A DNA stretch of 64,000 bases from Blastomussa wellsi. Lineage: Eukaryota; Cnidaria; Anthozoa; Scleractinia; Plerogyridae. Both the position numbers and the translations under genes were made by a program. Location of the stretch: contig OX393562.1 of the NCBI GenBank assembly GCA_947652115.1, positions 11,560,646-11,624,645 of the forward strand, written 5' to 3'. Shown here piece by piece: positions 43,938 through 58,745 of the stretch. Every line of letters begins with the position of its first letter. The first letter of the stretch is position 1. The notes under the pieces were generated by a model. It was given only the letters and a program-made list of their open reading frames with translations. It did no database searches and was not told the origin of the DNA.

Positions 43938-46900
43938 ATGCAGAGAAAAAATTCGGATTTAGACTTCAGTCTATTAGATGGGAAAAGTGGAGACAAAAAA
44001 TCTGGATTTGGGCTTAAAGATAGGCTAAATAGAAGCAAAAGCACAATTCAGGAGAAAGAAAGAGAGCAAGTTCTTGTCGTCTTTACCAGAAGCGAAACAT
44101 CATTCACTTGATTCCTACGGTCGAGGAAAATTAGCTAGGCTGAGGTACTGCAGGAATTTACACCAAAGATTGACTAGAAAATGTAATTTTCTTAAATATT
44201 ACGATTTTCCATTGGTTCTTAACTCATTGTCGCTAATTTTCAGACACATTGTCTCTATATCTGCAACAACACAATGGTCCAGCTGGCACAGTTAATCTTA
44301 TAACATTTTCAGCGCGATGTGTGTTATTTTTTGTATTCTTGAAAACGTTATTAAATTTGGTAGTTATCAGGATGTTATTTGACCTTGTGTATTGATAATA
44401 ATGATAATAAAATGGCTTTTATCTGGAATATTATTTCTTTTCAGCCTTTACGCAGGTTTAAATCAACCATATTCCCTCAAAAAGTCAATTTATTCCCTTA
44501 TTAATGGGATTTGTACTTGTTTGTAAGAAGAGGTGCAGATTCTAAATGAGCAGCCTTTATCATCCATGGCAACCAAGCATCAGGTGGTATTGATGAATTT
44601 TTTAAATTACAGTTACATATCAGTGAAGGAACCAGAAAATCTGTACAGTGTTATCAAAGAAGACACTTCACTGTACAGTGGTCCTGATCTGATATATGTG
44701 GTGAGAAACATTGAAAAACAATTCAAAGAATAGTAATCTTCTCTACATCTTAATTTTGTGGACTTTGAGAAGCCTTTGATAGTATCCATCGTGGCACTTT
44801 GTGGAGTTCTAAGCACCTTATGGTATCCCAAGCAAAATCAATCAAATAACGCAAGCCTTGTGTACGAATCCCACATGGGCATCCTACATGTGGGAGATCT
44901 AACACCCATTGAAAACTATTTGGATTTGGAGGTCTGCGAGGTCATTGAAAGAACTGAAAAAGAAACTCCACCAGCACTGCGTGAACTGAACATTGAACAC
45001 GAAAGCTGTATGTTTACACAAACTTGAATACAAAGTCAGCTTCTGGTCCGTCTGGAATTGTTTGATCCCAACAAAGTCTGACCAATTAGGGCATAAACCT
45101 TCAGATTTTATAAGCATTGTCGCTTGCATTGCTGGGGATTTCGGATTACAACTTGTAGCATAATGCATGAGATGCCAGAAGGGAACAAATTCCAAATGGC
45201 ATGAATGTGACCCGTATATTGTTTTCTGAAAAGCACCTGAACTGCCTGGCAGACTCTAAAAACATTAAAATTGGTTTATTCACTGCACTTGTTATGAATT
45301 TAATTAGATTACTATGAAGTTTCTGATTTTTATTTTATTTCTGTTTTACACTATGCTGGTGACCTCTTTTGTTTGTCGAGCACAGGACAATATCTGCAAC
45401 AGAAAACAGCATGGCTGAGCACTGTGGCTAAAAATGTTGGACTGATGATCAATGCAAGTAAGAACAGAGTTATGATGTGAAAGAAGGAATAAACAAGGCA
45501 AGGCATGAATTTGCCTCACTCAGGCTTACCTGGAACACTATTAAAATCTCTCAGAAAACCAGGGTAAGGATTTTAAATTCAATGCCAAGGCTGTGTTGTC
45601 ATACGTTTCAGATTGTTGAAAAACAACATGGAGATTTCCAGGAAGATCAGGGTGTTTATCCATAAATGCCTCTGATTTATCTTGCGCATAAGATGGTGAA
45701 AGAATGTCTGAAATGCTGAAGTTAGGGATATCTTTGAACAGGATGACATGGCTGAATTGACCATGTTGAAATAGTGTTGGGTTGAGCAAAAGTCACTTTA
45801 TTTTGACAATTTTACAAGATCTGTTTCTTCACTAACAATTAAAATTAAATTTGAACAGTTGTCCAGGGTTCGTACAGGTCATGAAAAACCTGGAAAGTCT
45901 TGGAATTTTAGAATTTCATTTTCCAGGCCTGAAAAGTCATGGAATTAAAGTGTGGGTCATGGAAAATGATGTTTATTAAAAGAGTACATAATCAATTAGG
46001 CTTTTTCATGTAGAAATTGTCAAAAAAATACCCAAAATGAAGATGGTTTTCAAGAAAATGCTCAAATTTAAGTTATGCAAAACTTGGATAGGTCATGGAA
46101 AAGGTCACGGAAATTTTCAAAAGCTCAAAAGAGTGTTAACCTTGTTGTGAGCTATTAGTTCAACCCCATCATGACCCTCTCTACTCAAGTACCAGATATG
46201 CAACTTTGATTTCAACGTGTTACTGTTAATATTCACAGTATGACAAACATCGTGACAATACTGATTGCAGGGATTTGTACTTATTTGCAGAACGAGGTGC
46301 AGATTCCAAATAATCAGCTCCACAGCAGGTAAGAGGCAGGCCATAGGCAAGCAAGATGAAGTTAGTTAGTTGAACATGTTTTAATTTTCAAACTATCAGT
46401 GTTGGAAATGTGATAGTAGTGTCAAAGGATGCTTTTTCAGTGTGATACTTTTACATACAGCAAGGACCCTCTAACTATGAACATTTCACTTTTATTAATA
46501 CCAATTTTTTTCTCTGTCTAATGAGATCTCTCTATCCAGACAAAAGGATTAGCAATTTTAACATGTAAGAAACACTAATCCTTTATATGAGAAGCACTTA
46601 TTGGATAGTTAACCCTGGGCTTGTCACCTTGTGGTGGTGGTGTGGAGCCTGTACGTGCAATGACCTGGAGTGCTATGCCGGTTGGGACCAAGTCCCTGGT
46701 GGGTTCAACCATACTGGTTTGGTTGATGGATAGAGACCAGACAAAGGATAGCCAGTGGTCCTCAGGGGTGGGGGTTGGACATTCGGCTAATCACTTGACC
46801 CCATGAAAATATTATTGAAGAAACCGTAAAGAAAAGGGGCCTTCTTCGCCACTTTGGCTCAAGGAGCCAGGCAACAAGCAAATCGTTAGATAATAATAAA

Positions 46901-47273
46901 AAAATGTACAGAAAATTAGGTTCCCATTTTTCGAGTGTCCCAACGGTGTAACAAACAGTATAATAAAGATCATGCCAATACATTATACTAATTATTATCA
47001 ATATATGCGGCCAAATTGAAATCCGGCCTTGTGAAAACATGTCCTAAGCGGGCTGCAAATGACTCCAGGTGGGCCACTTTTGCATTTTGTCCCTCGATCT
47101 GATTGGTTCACACTCCATTATCCAGTGAATTTCAACCAATGAGATTACGTTTAGACCTTTTCCTGCTGGAAAACCATAGAGGTGTGTACAACCGGACAGC
47201 AAGCTTTGAAGTTCAGTTTCACCCTAAACTAATAGTTTTCACAGAGAATGATATGTCTATTTGATGGGAATAA
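43938..47273. repeat. Tandem array unit 5 (long form, 3336 bp)
   Basis: Contains the 936-bp block (45635-46570) missing from short units. LINE relic at about 44756-45779. Markers: AAAAGTGGAGAC, GACTAGAAAATG and CAGATTGTTG. Confidence 0.95.
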
Positions 47274-49673
47274 ATGCAGAGAAAAAATTCGGATTTAGAC
47301 TTCAGTCTATTTGATGGGAAAAATGGAGACAAAAAATCTGGATTTGGGCTTAAAGATAGGCTAAATAGAAGCAAAAGCACAATTCAGGAGAAAGAAAGAG
47401 AGCAAGTTCTTGTCGTCTTTACCAGAAGCGAAACATCATTCACTTGATTCCTACGGTCGAGGAAAATTAGCTAGGCTGAGGTACTGCAGGAATTTACACC
47501 AAAGATTGACTGGAAAATGTAATTTTCTTAAATATTACGATTTTCCATTGGTTCTTAACTCATTGTCGCTAATTTTCAGACACATTGTCTCTATATCTGC
47601 AACAACACAATGGTCCAGCTGGCACAGTTAATCTTATAACATTTTCAGCGCGATGTGTGTTATTTTTTGTATTCTTGAAAACGTTATTAAATTTGGTAGT
47701 TATCAGGATGTTATTTGACCTTGTGTATTGATAATAATGATAATAAAATGGCTTTTATCTGGAATATTATTTCTTTTCAGCCTTTACGCAGGTTTAAATC
47801 AACCATATTCCCTCAAAAAGTCATTTTATTCCCTTATTAATGGGATTTGTACTTGTTTGTAAGAAGAGGTGCAGATTCTAAATGAGCAGCCTTTATCATC
47901 CATGGCAACCAAGCATCAGGTGATATTGATGAATTTTTTAAATTACAGTTACATATCAGTGAAGGAACCAGAAAATCTGTACAGTGTTATCAAAGAACAC
48001 ACTTCACTGTACAGTGGTCCTGATCTGATATATGTGGTGAGAAACATTGAAAAACAATTCAAAGAATAGTAATCTTCTCTACATCTTAATTTTGTGGACT
48101 TTGAGAAGCCTTTGATAGTATCCATTGTGGCACTTTGTGGAGTTCTAAGCACCTTATGGTATCCCAAGCAAAATCAATCAAATAACGCAAGCCTTGTGTA
48201 CGAATCCCACATGGGCATCCTACATGTGGGAGATCTAACACCCATTGAAAACTATTTGGATTTGGAGGTCTGCGAGGTCATTGAAAGAACTGAAAAAGAA
48301 ACTCCACCAGCACTGCGTGAACTGAACATTGAACACGAAAGCTGTATGTTTACACAAACTTGAATACAAAGTCAGCTTCTGGTCCGTCTGGAATTGTTTG
48401 ATCCCAACAAAGTCTGACCAATTAGGGCATAAACCTTCAGATTTTATAAGCATTGTCGCTTGCATTGCTGGGGATTTCGGATTACAACTTGTAGCATAAT
48501 GCATGAGATGCCAGAAGGGAACAAATTCCAAACGGCATGAATGTGACCCGTATATTGTTTTCTGAAAAGCACCTGAACTGCCTGGCAGACTCTAAAAACA
48601 TTAAAATTGGTTTATTCACTGCACTTGTTATGAATTTAATTAGATTACTATGAAGTTTCCGATTTTTATTTTATTTCTGTTTTACACTATGCTGGTGATC
48701 TCTTTTGTTTGTGGAGCACAGGACAATATCTGCAACAGAAAACAGCATGGCTGAGCACTGTGGCTAAAAATGTTGGACTGATGATCAATGCAAGTAAGAA
48801 CAGAGTTATGATGTGAAAGAAGGAATAAACAAGGCAAGGCATGAATTTGCCTCACTCAGGCTTACCTGGAACACTATTAAAATCTCTCAGAAAACCAGGG
48901 TAAGGATTTTAAATTCAATGCCAAGGCTGTGTTGTCATACGTTTCAGAATGTTGAAAAACAACATGGAGAAACACTAATCCTTTATATGAGAAGCACTTA
49001 TTGGATAGTTAACCCTGGGCTTGTCACCTTGTGGTGGTGGTGTGGAGCCTGTACGTGCAATGACCTGGAGTGCTATGCCGGTTGGGACCAAGTCCCTGGT
49101 GGGTTCAACCATACTGGTTTGGTTGATGGATAGAGACCAGACAAAGGATAGCCAGTGGTCCTCAGGGGTGGGGGTTGGACATTCGGCTAATCACTTGACC
49201 CCATTAAAATATTATTGAAGAAACCGTAAAGAAAATGGGCCTTCTTCACCACTTTGGCTCAAGGAGCCAGGCAACAAGCAAATCGTTAGATAATAATAAA
49301 AAAATGTACAGAAAATTAGGTTCCCATTTTTCGAGTGTCCCAACGGTGTAACAAACAGTATAATAAAGATCATGCCAATACATTATACTAATTATTATCA
49401 ATATATGCGGCCAAATTGAAATCCGGCCTTGTGAAAACATGTCCTAAGCGGGCTGCAAATGACTCCAGGTGGGCCGCTTTTGCATTTTGTCCCTCGATCT
49501 GATTGGTTCACACTCCATTATCCAGTGAATTTCAACCAATGAGATTACGTTTAGACCTTTTCCTGCTGGAAAACCATAGAGGTGTGTACAACCGGACAGC
49601 AAGCTTTGAAGTTCAGTTTCACCCTAAACTAATAGTTTTCACAGAGAATGATATGTCTATTTGATGGGAATAA
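47274..49673. repeat. Tandem array unit 6 (short form, 2400 bp)
   Basis: Same junction as unit 4. LINE relic at about 48092-48965. No gene. Confidence 0.95.
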
Positions 49674-52600
49674 ATGCAGAGAAAAAATTCGGATTTAGAC
49701 TTCAGTCTATTTGATGGGAAAAGTGGAGACAAAAAATCTGGATTTGGGCTTAAAGATAGGCTAAATAGAAGCAAAAGCACAATTCAGGAGAAAGAAAGAG
49801 AGCAAGTTCTTGTCGTCTTTACCAGAAGCGAAACATCATTCACTTGATTCCTACGGTCGAGGAAAATTAGCTAGGCTGAGGTACTGCAGGAATTTACACC
49901 AAAGATTGACTAGAAAATGTAATTTTCTTAAATATTACGATTTTCCATTGGTTCTTAACTCATTGTCGCTAATTTTCAGACACATTGTCTCTATATCTGC
50001 AACAACACAATGGTCCAGCTGGCACAGTTAATCTTATAACATTTTCAGCGCGATGTGTGTTATTTTTTGTATTCTTGAAAACGTTATTAAATTTGGTAGT
50101 TATCAGGATGTTATTTGACCTTGTGTATTGATAATAATGATAATAAAATGGCTTTTATCTGGAATATTATTTCTTTTCAGCCTTTACGCAGGTTTAAATC
50201 AACCATATTCCCTCAAAAAGTCAATTTATTCCCTTATTAATGGGATTTGTACTTGTTTGTAAGAAGAGGTGCAGATTCTAAATGAGCAGCCTTTATCATC
50301 CATGGCAACCAAGCATCAGGTGGTATTGATGAATTTTTTAAATTACAGTTACATATCAGTGAAGGAACCAGAAAATCTGTACAGTGTTATCAAAGAAGAC
50401 ACTTCACTGTACAGTGGTCCTGATCTGATATATGTGGTGAGAAACATTGAAAAACAATTCAAAGAATAGTAATCTTCTCTACATCTTAATTTTGTGGACT
50501 TTGAGAAGCCTTTGATAGTATCCATCGTGGCACTTTGTGGAGTTCTAAGCACCTTATGGTATCCCAAGCAAAATCAATCAAATAACGCAAGCCTTGTGTA
50601 CGAATCCCACATGGGCATCCTACATGTGGGAGATCTAACACCCATGGAAAACTATTTGGATTTGGAGGTCTGCGAGGTCATTGAAAGAACTGAAAAAGAA
50701 ACTCCACCAGCACTGCGTGAACTGAACATTGAACACGAAAGCTGTATGTTTACACAAACTTGAATACAAAGTCAGCTTCTGGTCCGTCTGGAATTGTTTG
50801 ATCCCAACAAAGTCTGACCAATTAGGGCATAAACCTTCAGATTTTATAAGCATTGTCGCTTGCATTGCTGGGGATTTCGGATTACAACTTGTAGCATAAT
50901 GCATGAGATGCCAGAAGGGAACAAATTCCAAATGGCATGAATGTGACCCGTATATTGTTTTCTGAAAAGCACCTGAACTGCCTGGCAGACTCTAAAAACA
51001 TTAAAATTGGTTTATTCACTGCACTTGTTATGAATTTAATTAGATTACTATGAAGTTTCTGATTTTTATTTTATTTCTGTTTTACACTATGCTGGTGACC
51101 TCTTTTGTTTGTCGAGCACAGGACAATATCTGCAACAGAAAACAGCATGGCTGAGCACTGTGGCTAAAAATGTTGGACTGATGATCAATGCAAGTAAGAA
51201 CAGAGTTATGATGTGAAAGAAGGAATAAACAAGGCAAGGCATGAATTTGCCTCACTCAGGCTTACCTGGAACACTATTAAAATCTCTCAGAAAACCAGGG
51301 TAAGGATTTTAAATTCAATGCCAAGGCTGTGTTGTCATACGTTTCAGATTGTTGAAAAACAACATGGAGATTTCCAGGAAGATCAGGGTGTTTATCCATA
51401 AATGCCTCTGATTTATCTTGCGCATAAGATGGTGAAAGAATGTCTGAAATGCTGAAGTTAGGGATATCTTTGAACAGGATGACATGGCTGAATTGACCAT
51501 GTTGAAATAGTGTTGGGTTGAGCAAAAGTCACTTTATTTTGACAATTTTACAAGATCTGTTTCTTCACTAACAATTAAAATTAAATTTGAACAGTTGTCC
51601 AGGGTTCGTACAGGTCATGAAAAACCTGGAAAGTCTTGGAATTTTAGAATTTCATTTTCCAGGCCTGAAAAGTCATGGAATTAAAGTGTGGGTCATGGAA
51701 AATGATGTTTATTAAAAGAGTACATAATCAATTAGGCTTTTTCATGTAGAAATTGTCAAAAAAATACCCAAAATGAAGATGGTTTTCAAGAAAATGCTCA
51801 AATTTAAGTTATGCAAAACTTGGATAGGTCATGGAAAAGGTCACGGAAATTTTCAAAAGCTCAAAAGAGTGTTAACCTTGTTGTGAGCTATTAGTTCAAC
51901 CCCATCATGACCCTCTCTACTCAAGTACCAGATATGCAACTTTGATTTCAACGTGTTACTGTTAATATTCACAGTATGACAAGCATCGTGACAATACTGA
52001 CTGCAGGGATTTGTACTTATTTGCAGAACGAGGTGCAGATTCCAAATAATCAGCTCCACAGCAGGTAAGAGGCAGGCCATAGGCAAGCAAGATGAAGTTA
52101 GTTAGTTGAACATGTTTTAATTTTCAAACTATCAGTGTTGGAAATGTGATAGTAGTGTCAAAGGATGCTTTTTCAGTGTGATACTTTTACATACAGCAAG
52201 GACCCTCTAACTATGAACATTTCACTTTTATTAATACCAATTTTTTTCTCTGTCTAATGAGATCTCTCTATCCAGACAAAAGGATTAGCAATTTTAACAT
52301 GTAAGAAACACTAATCCTTTATATGAGAAGCACTTATTGGATAGTTAACCCTGGGCTTGTCACCTTGTGGTGGTGGTGTGGAGCCTGTACGTGCAATGAC
52401 CTGGAGTGCTATGCCGGTTGGGACCAAGTCCCTGGTGGGTTCAACCATACTGGTTTGGTTGATGGATAGAGACCAGACAAAGGATAGCCAGTGGTCCTCA
52501 GGGGTGGGGGTTGGACATTCGGCTAATCACTTGACCCCATGAAAATATTATTGAAGAAACCGTAAAGAAAAGGGGCCTTCTTCGCCACTTTGGCTCAAGG

Positions 52601-53009
52601 AGCCAGGCAACAAGCAAATCGTTAGATAATAATAAAAAAATGTACAGAAAATTAGGTTCCCATTTTTCGAGTGTCCCAACGGTGTAACAAACAGTATAAT
52701 AAAGATCATGCCAATAGATTATACTAATTATTATCAATATATGCGGCCAAATTGAAATCCGGCCTTGTGAAAACATGTCCTAAGCGGGCTGCAAATGACT
52801 CCAGGTGGGCCACTTTTGCATTTTGTCCCTCGATCTGATTGGTTCACACTCCATTATCCAGTGAATTTCAACCAATGAGATTACGTTTAGACCTTTTCCT
52901 GCTGGAAAACCATAGAGGTGTGTACAACCGGACAGCAAGCTTTGAAGTTCAGTTTCACCCTAAACTAATAGTTTTCACAGAGAATGATATGTCTATTTGA
53001 TGGGAATAA
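49674..53009. repeat. Tandem array unit 7 (long form, 3336 bp)
   Basis: Shares unit 5 markers. Differs by GACAAGCATCG and CTGACTGCAG near 51980-52010, which also mark unit 9. LINE relic at about 50492-51515. Confidence 0.95.
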
Positions 53010-55409
53010 ATGCAGAGAAAAAATTCGGATTTAGACTTCAGTCTATTTGATGGGAAAAATGGAGACAAAAAATCTGGATTTGGGCTTAAAGATAGGCTAA
53101 ATAGAAGCAAAAGCACAATTCAGGAGAAAGAAAGAGAGCAAGTTCTTGTCGTCTTTACCAGAAGCGAAACATCATTCACTTGATTCCTACGGTCGAGGAA
53201 AATTAGCTAGGCTGAGGTACTGCAGGAATTTACACCAAAGATTGACTGGAAAATGTAATTTTCTTAAATATTACGATTTTCCATTGGTTCTTAACTCATT
53301 GTCGCTAATTTTCAGACACATTGTCTCTATATCTGCAACAACACAATGGTCCAGCTGGCACAGTTAATCTTATAACATTTTCAGCGCGATGTGTGTTATT
53401 TTTTGTATTCTTGAAAACGTTATTAAATTTGGTAGTTATCAGGATGTTATTTGACCTTGTGTATTGATAATAATGATAATAAAATGGCTTTTATCTGGAA
53501 TATTATTTCTTTTCAGCCTTTACGCAGGTTTAAATCAACCATATTCCCTCAAAAAGTCATTTTATTCCCTTATTAATGGGATTTGTACTTGTTTGTAAGA
53601 AGAGGTGCAGATTCTAAATGAGCAGCCTTTATCATCCATGGCAACCAAGCATCAGGTGATATTGATGAATTTTTTAAATTACAGTTACATATCAGTGAAG
53701 GAACCAGAAAATCTGTACAGTGTTATCAAAGAACACACTTCACTGTACAGTGGTCCTGATCTGATATATGTGGTGAGAAACATTGAAAAACAATTCAAAG
53801 AATAGTAATCTTCTCTACATCTTAATTTTGTGGACTTTGAGAAGCCTTTGATAGTATCCATTGTGGCACTTTGTGGAGTTCTAAGCACCTTATGGTATCC
53901 CAAGCAAAATCAATCAAATAACGCAAGCCTTGTGTACGAATCCCACATGGGCATCCTACATGTGGGAGATCTAACACCCATTGAAAACTATTTGGATTTG
54001 GAGGTCTGCGAGGTCATTGAAAGAACTGAAAAAGAAACTCCACCAGCACTGCGTGAACTGAACATTGAACACGAAAGCTGTATGTTTACACAAACTTGAA
54101 TACAAAGTCAGCTTCTGGTCCGTCTGGAATTGTTTGATCCCAACAAAGTCTGACCAATTAGGGCATAAACCTTCAGATTTTATAAGCATTGTCGCTTGCA
54201 TTGCTGGGGATTTCGGATTACAACTTGTAGCATAATGCATGAGATGCCAGAAGGGAACAAATTCCAAACGGCATGAATGTGACCCGTATATTGTTTTCTG
54301 AAAAGCACCTGAACTGCCTGGCAGACTCTAAAAACATTAAAATTGGTTTATTCACTGCACTTGTTATGAATTTAATTAGATTACTATGAAGTTTCCGATT
54401 TTTATTTTATTTCTGTTTTACACTATGCTGGTGATCTCTTTTGTTTGTGGAGCACAGGACAATATCTGCAACAGAAAACAGCATGGCTGAGCACTGTGGC
54501 TAAAAATGTTGGACTGATGATCAATGCAAGTAAGAACAGAGTTATGATGTGAAAGAAGGAATAAACAAGGCAAGGCATGAATTTGCCTCACTCAGGCTTA
54601 CCTGGAACACTATTAAAATCTCTCAGAAAACCAGGGTAAGGATTTTAAATTCAATGCCAAGGCTGTGTTGTCATACGTTTCAGAATGTTGAAAAACAACA
54701 TGGAGAAACACTAATCCTTTATATGAGAAGCACTTATTGGATAGTTAACCCTGGGCTTGTCACCTTGTGGTGGTGGTGTGGAGCCTGTACGTGCAATGAC
54801 CTGGAGTGCTATGCCGGTTGGGACCAAGTCCCTGGTGGGTTCAACCATACTGGTTTGGTTGATGGATAGAGACCAGACAAAGGATAGCCAGTGGTCCTCA
54901 GGGGTGGGGGTTGGACATTCGGCTAATCACTTGACCCCATTAAAATATTATTGAAGAAACCGTAAAGAAAATGGGCCTTCTTCACCACTTTGGCTCAAGG
55001 AGCCAGGCAACAAGCAAATCGTTAGATAATAATAAAAAAATGTACAGAAAATTAGGTTCCCATTTTTCGAGTGTCCCAACGGTGTAACAAACAGTATAAT
55101 AAAGATCATGCCAATACATTATACTAATTATTATCAATATATGCGGCCAAATTGAAATCCGGCCTTGTGAAAACATGTCCTAAGCGGGCTGCAAATGACT
55201 CCAGGTGGGCCACTTTTGCATTTTGTCCCTCGATCTGATTGGTTCACACTCCATTATCCAGTGAATTTCAACCAATGAGATTACGTTTAGACCTTTTCCT
55301 GCTGGAAAACCATAGAGGTGTGTACAACCGGACAGCAAGCTTTGAAGTTCAGTTTCACCCTAAACTAATAGTTTTCACAGAGAATGATATGTCTATTTGA
55401 TGGGAATAA
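53010..55409. repeat. Tandem array unit 8 (short form, 2400 bp)
   Basis: Short form, nearly identical to unit 6 apart from scattered substitutions such as GGGCCACTTTTGC. LINE relic at about 53828-54700. Confidence 0.95.
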
Positions 55410-58400
55410 ATGCAGAGAAAAAATTCGGATTTAGACTTCAGTCTATTTGATGGGAAAAATGGAGACAAAAAATCTGGATTTGGGCTTAAAGATAGGCTAA
55501 ATAGAAGCAAAGGCACAATTCAGGAGAAAGAAAGAGAGCAAGTTCTTGTCGTCTTTACCAGAAGCGAAACATCATTCACTTGATTCCTACGGTCGAGGAA
55601 AATTAGCTAGGCTGAGGTACTGCAGGAATTTACACCAAAGATTGACTGGAAAATGTAATTTTCTTAAATATTACGATTTTCCATTGGTTCTTAACTCATT
55701 GTCGCTAATTTTCAGACACATTGTCTCTATATCTGCAACAACACAATGGTCCAGCTGGCACAGTTAATCTTATAACATTTTCAGCGCGATGTGTGTTATT
55801 TTTTGTATTCTTGAAAACGTTATTAAATTTGGTAGTTATCAGGATGTTATTTGACCTTGTGTATTGATAATAATGATAATAAAATGGCTTTTATCTGGAA
55901 TATTATTTCTTTTCAGCCTTTACGCAGGTTTAAATCAACCATATTCCCTCAAAAAGTCATTTTATTCCCTTATTAATGGGATTTGTACTTGTTTGTAAGA
56001 AGAGGTGCAGATTCTAAATGAGCAGCCTTTATCATCCATGGCAACCAAGCATCAGGTGATATTGATGAATTTTTTAAATTACAGTTACATATCAGTGAAG
56101 GAACCAGAAAATCTGTACAGTGTTATCAAAGAACACACTTCACTGTACAGTGGTCCTGATCTGATATATGTGGTGAGAAACATTGAAAAACAATTCAAAG
56201 AATAGTAATCTTCTCTACATCTTAATTTTGTGGACTTTGAGAAGCCTTTGATAGTATCCATTGTGGCACTTTGTGGAGTTCTAAGCACCTTATGGTATCC
56301 CAAGCAAAATCAATCAAATAACGCAAGCCTTGTGTACGAATCCCACATGGGCATCCTACGTGTGGGAGATCTAACACCCATTGAAAACTATTTGGATTTG
56401 GAGGTCTGCGAGGTCATTGAAAGAACTGAAAAAGAAACTCCACCAGCACTGCGTGAACTGAACATTGAACACGAAAGCTGTATGTTTACACAAACTTGAA
56501 TACAAAGTCAGCTTCTGGTCCGTCTGGAATTGTTTGATCCCAACAAAGTCTGACCAATTAGGGCATAAACCTTCAGATTTTATAAGCATTGTCGCTTGCA
56601 TTGCTGGGGATTTCGGATTACAACTTGTAGCATAATGCATGAGATGCCAGAAGGGAACAAATTCCAAACGGCATGAATGTGACCCGTATATTGTTTTCTG
56701 AAAAGCACCTGAACTGCCTGGCAGACTCTAAAAACATTAAAATTGGTTTATTCACTGCACTTGTTATGAATTTAATTAGATTACTATGAAGTTTCCGATT
56801 TTTATTTTATTTCTGTTTTACACTATGCTGGTGATCTCTTTTGTTTGTGGAGCACAGGACAATATCTGCAACAGAAAACAGCATGGCTGAGCACTGTGGC
56901 TAAAAATGTTGGACTGATGATCAATGCAAGTAAGAACAGAGTTATGATGTGAAAGAAGGAATAAACAAGGCAAGGCATGAATTTGCCTCACTCAGGCTTA
57001 CCTGGAACACTATTAAAATCTCTCAGAAAACCAGGGTAAGGATTTTAAATTCAATGCCAAGGCTGTGTTGTCATACGTTTCAGATTGTTGAAAAACAACA
57101 TGGAGATTTCCAGGAAGATCAGGGTGTTTATCCATAAATGCCTCTGATTTATCTTGCGCATAAGATGGTGAAAGAATGTCTGAAATGCTGAAGTTAGGGA
57201 TATCTTTGAACAGGATGACATGGCTGAATTGACCATGTTGAAATAGTGTTGGGTTGAGCAAAAGTCACTTTATTTTGACAATTTTACAAGATCTGTTTCT
57301 TCACTAACAATTAAAATTAAATTTGAACAGTTGTCCAGGGTTCGTACAGGTCATGAAAAACCTGGAAAGTCTTGGAATTTTAGAATTTCATTTTCCAGGC
57401 CTGAAAAGTCATGGAATTAAAGTGTGGGTCATGGAAAATGATGTTTATTAAAAGAGTACATAATCAATTAGGCTTTTTCATGTAGAAATTGTCAAAAAAA
57501 TACCCAAAATGAAGATGGTTTTCAAGAAAATGCTCAAATTTAAGTTATGCAAAACTTGGATAGGTCATGGAAAAGGTCACGGAAATTTTCAAAAGCTCAA
57601 AAGAGTGTTAACCTTGTTGTGAGCTATTAGTTCAACCCCATCATGACCCTCTCTACTCAAGTACCAGATATGCAACTTTGATTTCAACGTGTTACTGTTA
57701 ATATTCACAGTATGACAAGCATCGTGACAATACTGACTGCAGGGATTTGTACTTATTTGCAGAACGAGGTGCAGATTCCAAATAATCAGCTCCACAGCAG
57801 GTAAGAGGCAGGCCATAGGCAAGCAAGATGAAGTTAGTTAGTTGAACATGTTTTAATTTTCAAACTATCAGTGTTGGAAATGTGATAGTAGTGTCAAAGG
57901 ATGCTTTTTCAGTGTGATACTTTTACATACAGCAAGGACCCTCTAACTATGAACATTTCACTTTTATTAATACCAATTTTTTTCTCTGTCTAATGAGATC
58001 TCTCTATCCAGACAAAAGGATTAGCAATTTTAACATGTAAGAAACACTAATCCTTTATATGAGAAGCACTTATTGGATAGTTAACCCTGGGCTTGTCACC
58101 TTGTGGTGGTGGTGTGGAGCCTGTACGTGCAATGACCTGGAGTGCTATGCCGGTTGGGACCAAGTCCCTGGTGGGTTCAACCATACTGGTTTGGTTGATG
58201 GATAGAGACCAGACAAAGGATAGCCAGTGGTCCTCAGGGGTGGGGGTTGGACATTCGGCTAATCACTTGACCCCATGAAAATATTATTGAAGAAACCGTA
58301 AAGAAAAGGGGCCTTCTTCGCCACTTTGGCTCAAGGAGCCAGGCAACAAGCAAATCGTTAGATAATAATAAAAAAATGTACAGAAAATTAGGTTCCCATT

Positions 58401-58745
58401 TTTCGAGTGTCCCAACGGTGTAACAAACAGTATAATAAAGATCATGCCAATAGATTATACTAATTATTATCAATATATGCGGCCAAATTGAAATCCGGCC
58501 TTGTGAAAACATGTCCTAAGCGGGCTGCAAATGACTCCAGGTGGGCCACTTTTGCATTTTGTCCCTCGATCTGATTGGTTCACACTCCATTATCCAGTGA
58601 ATTTCAACCAATGAGATTACGTTTAGACCTTTTCCTGCTGGAAAACCATAGAGGTGTGTACAACCGGACAGCAAGCTTTGAAGTTCAGTTTCACCCTAAA
58701 CTAATAGTTTTCACAGAGAATGATATGTCTATTTGATGGGAATAA
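55410..58745. repeat. Tandem array unit 9 (long form, 3336 bp)
   Basis: The start resembles short units (AAAATGGAGAC, AGCAAAGGCACA) while the 3' half matches long unit 7, so it looks like a recombinant of the two types. LINE relic at about 56228-57251. Confidence 0.95.
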
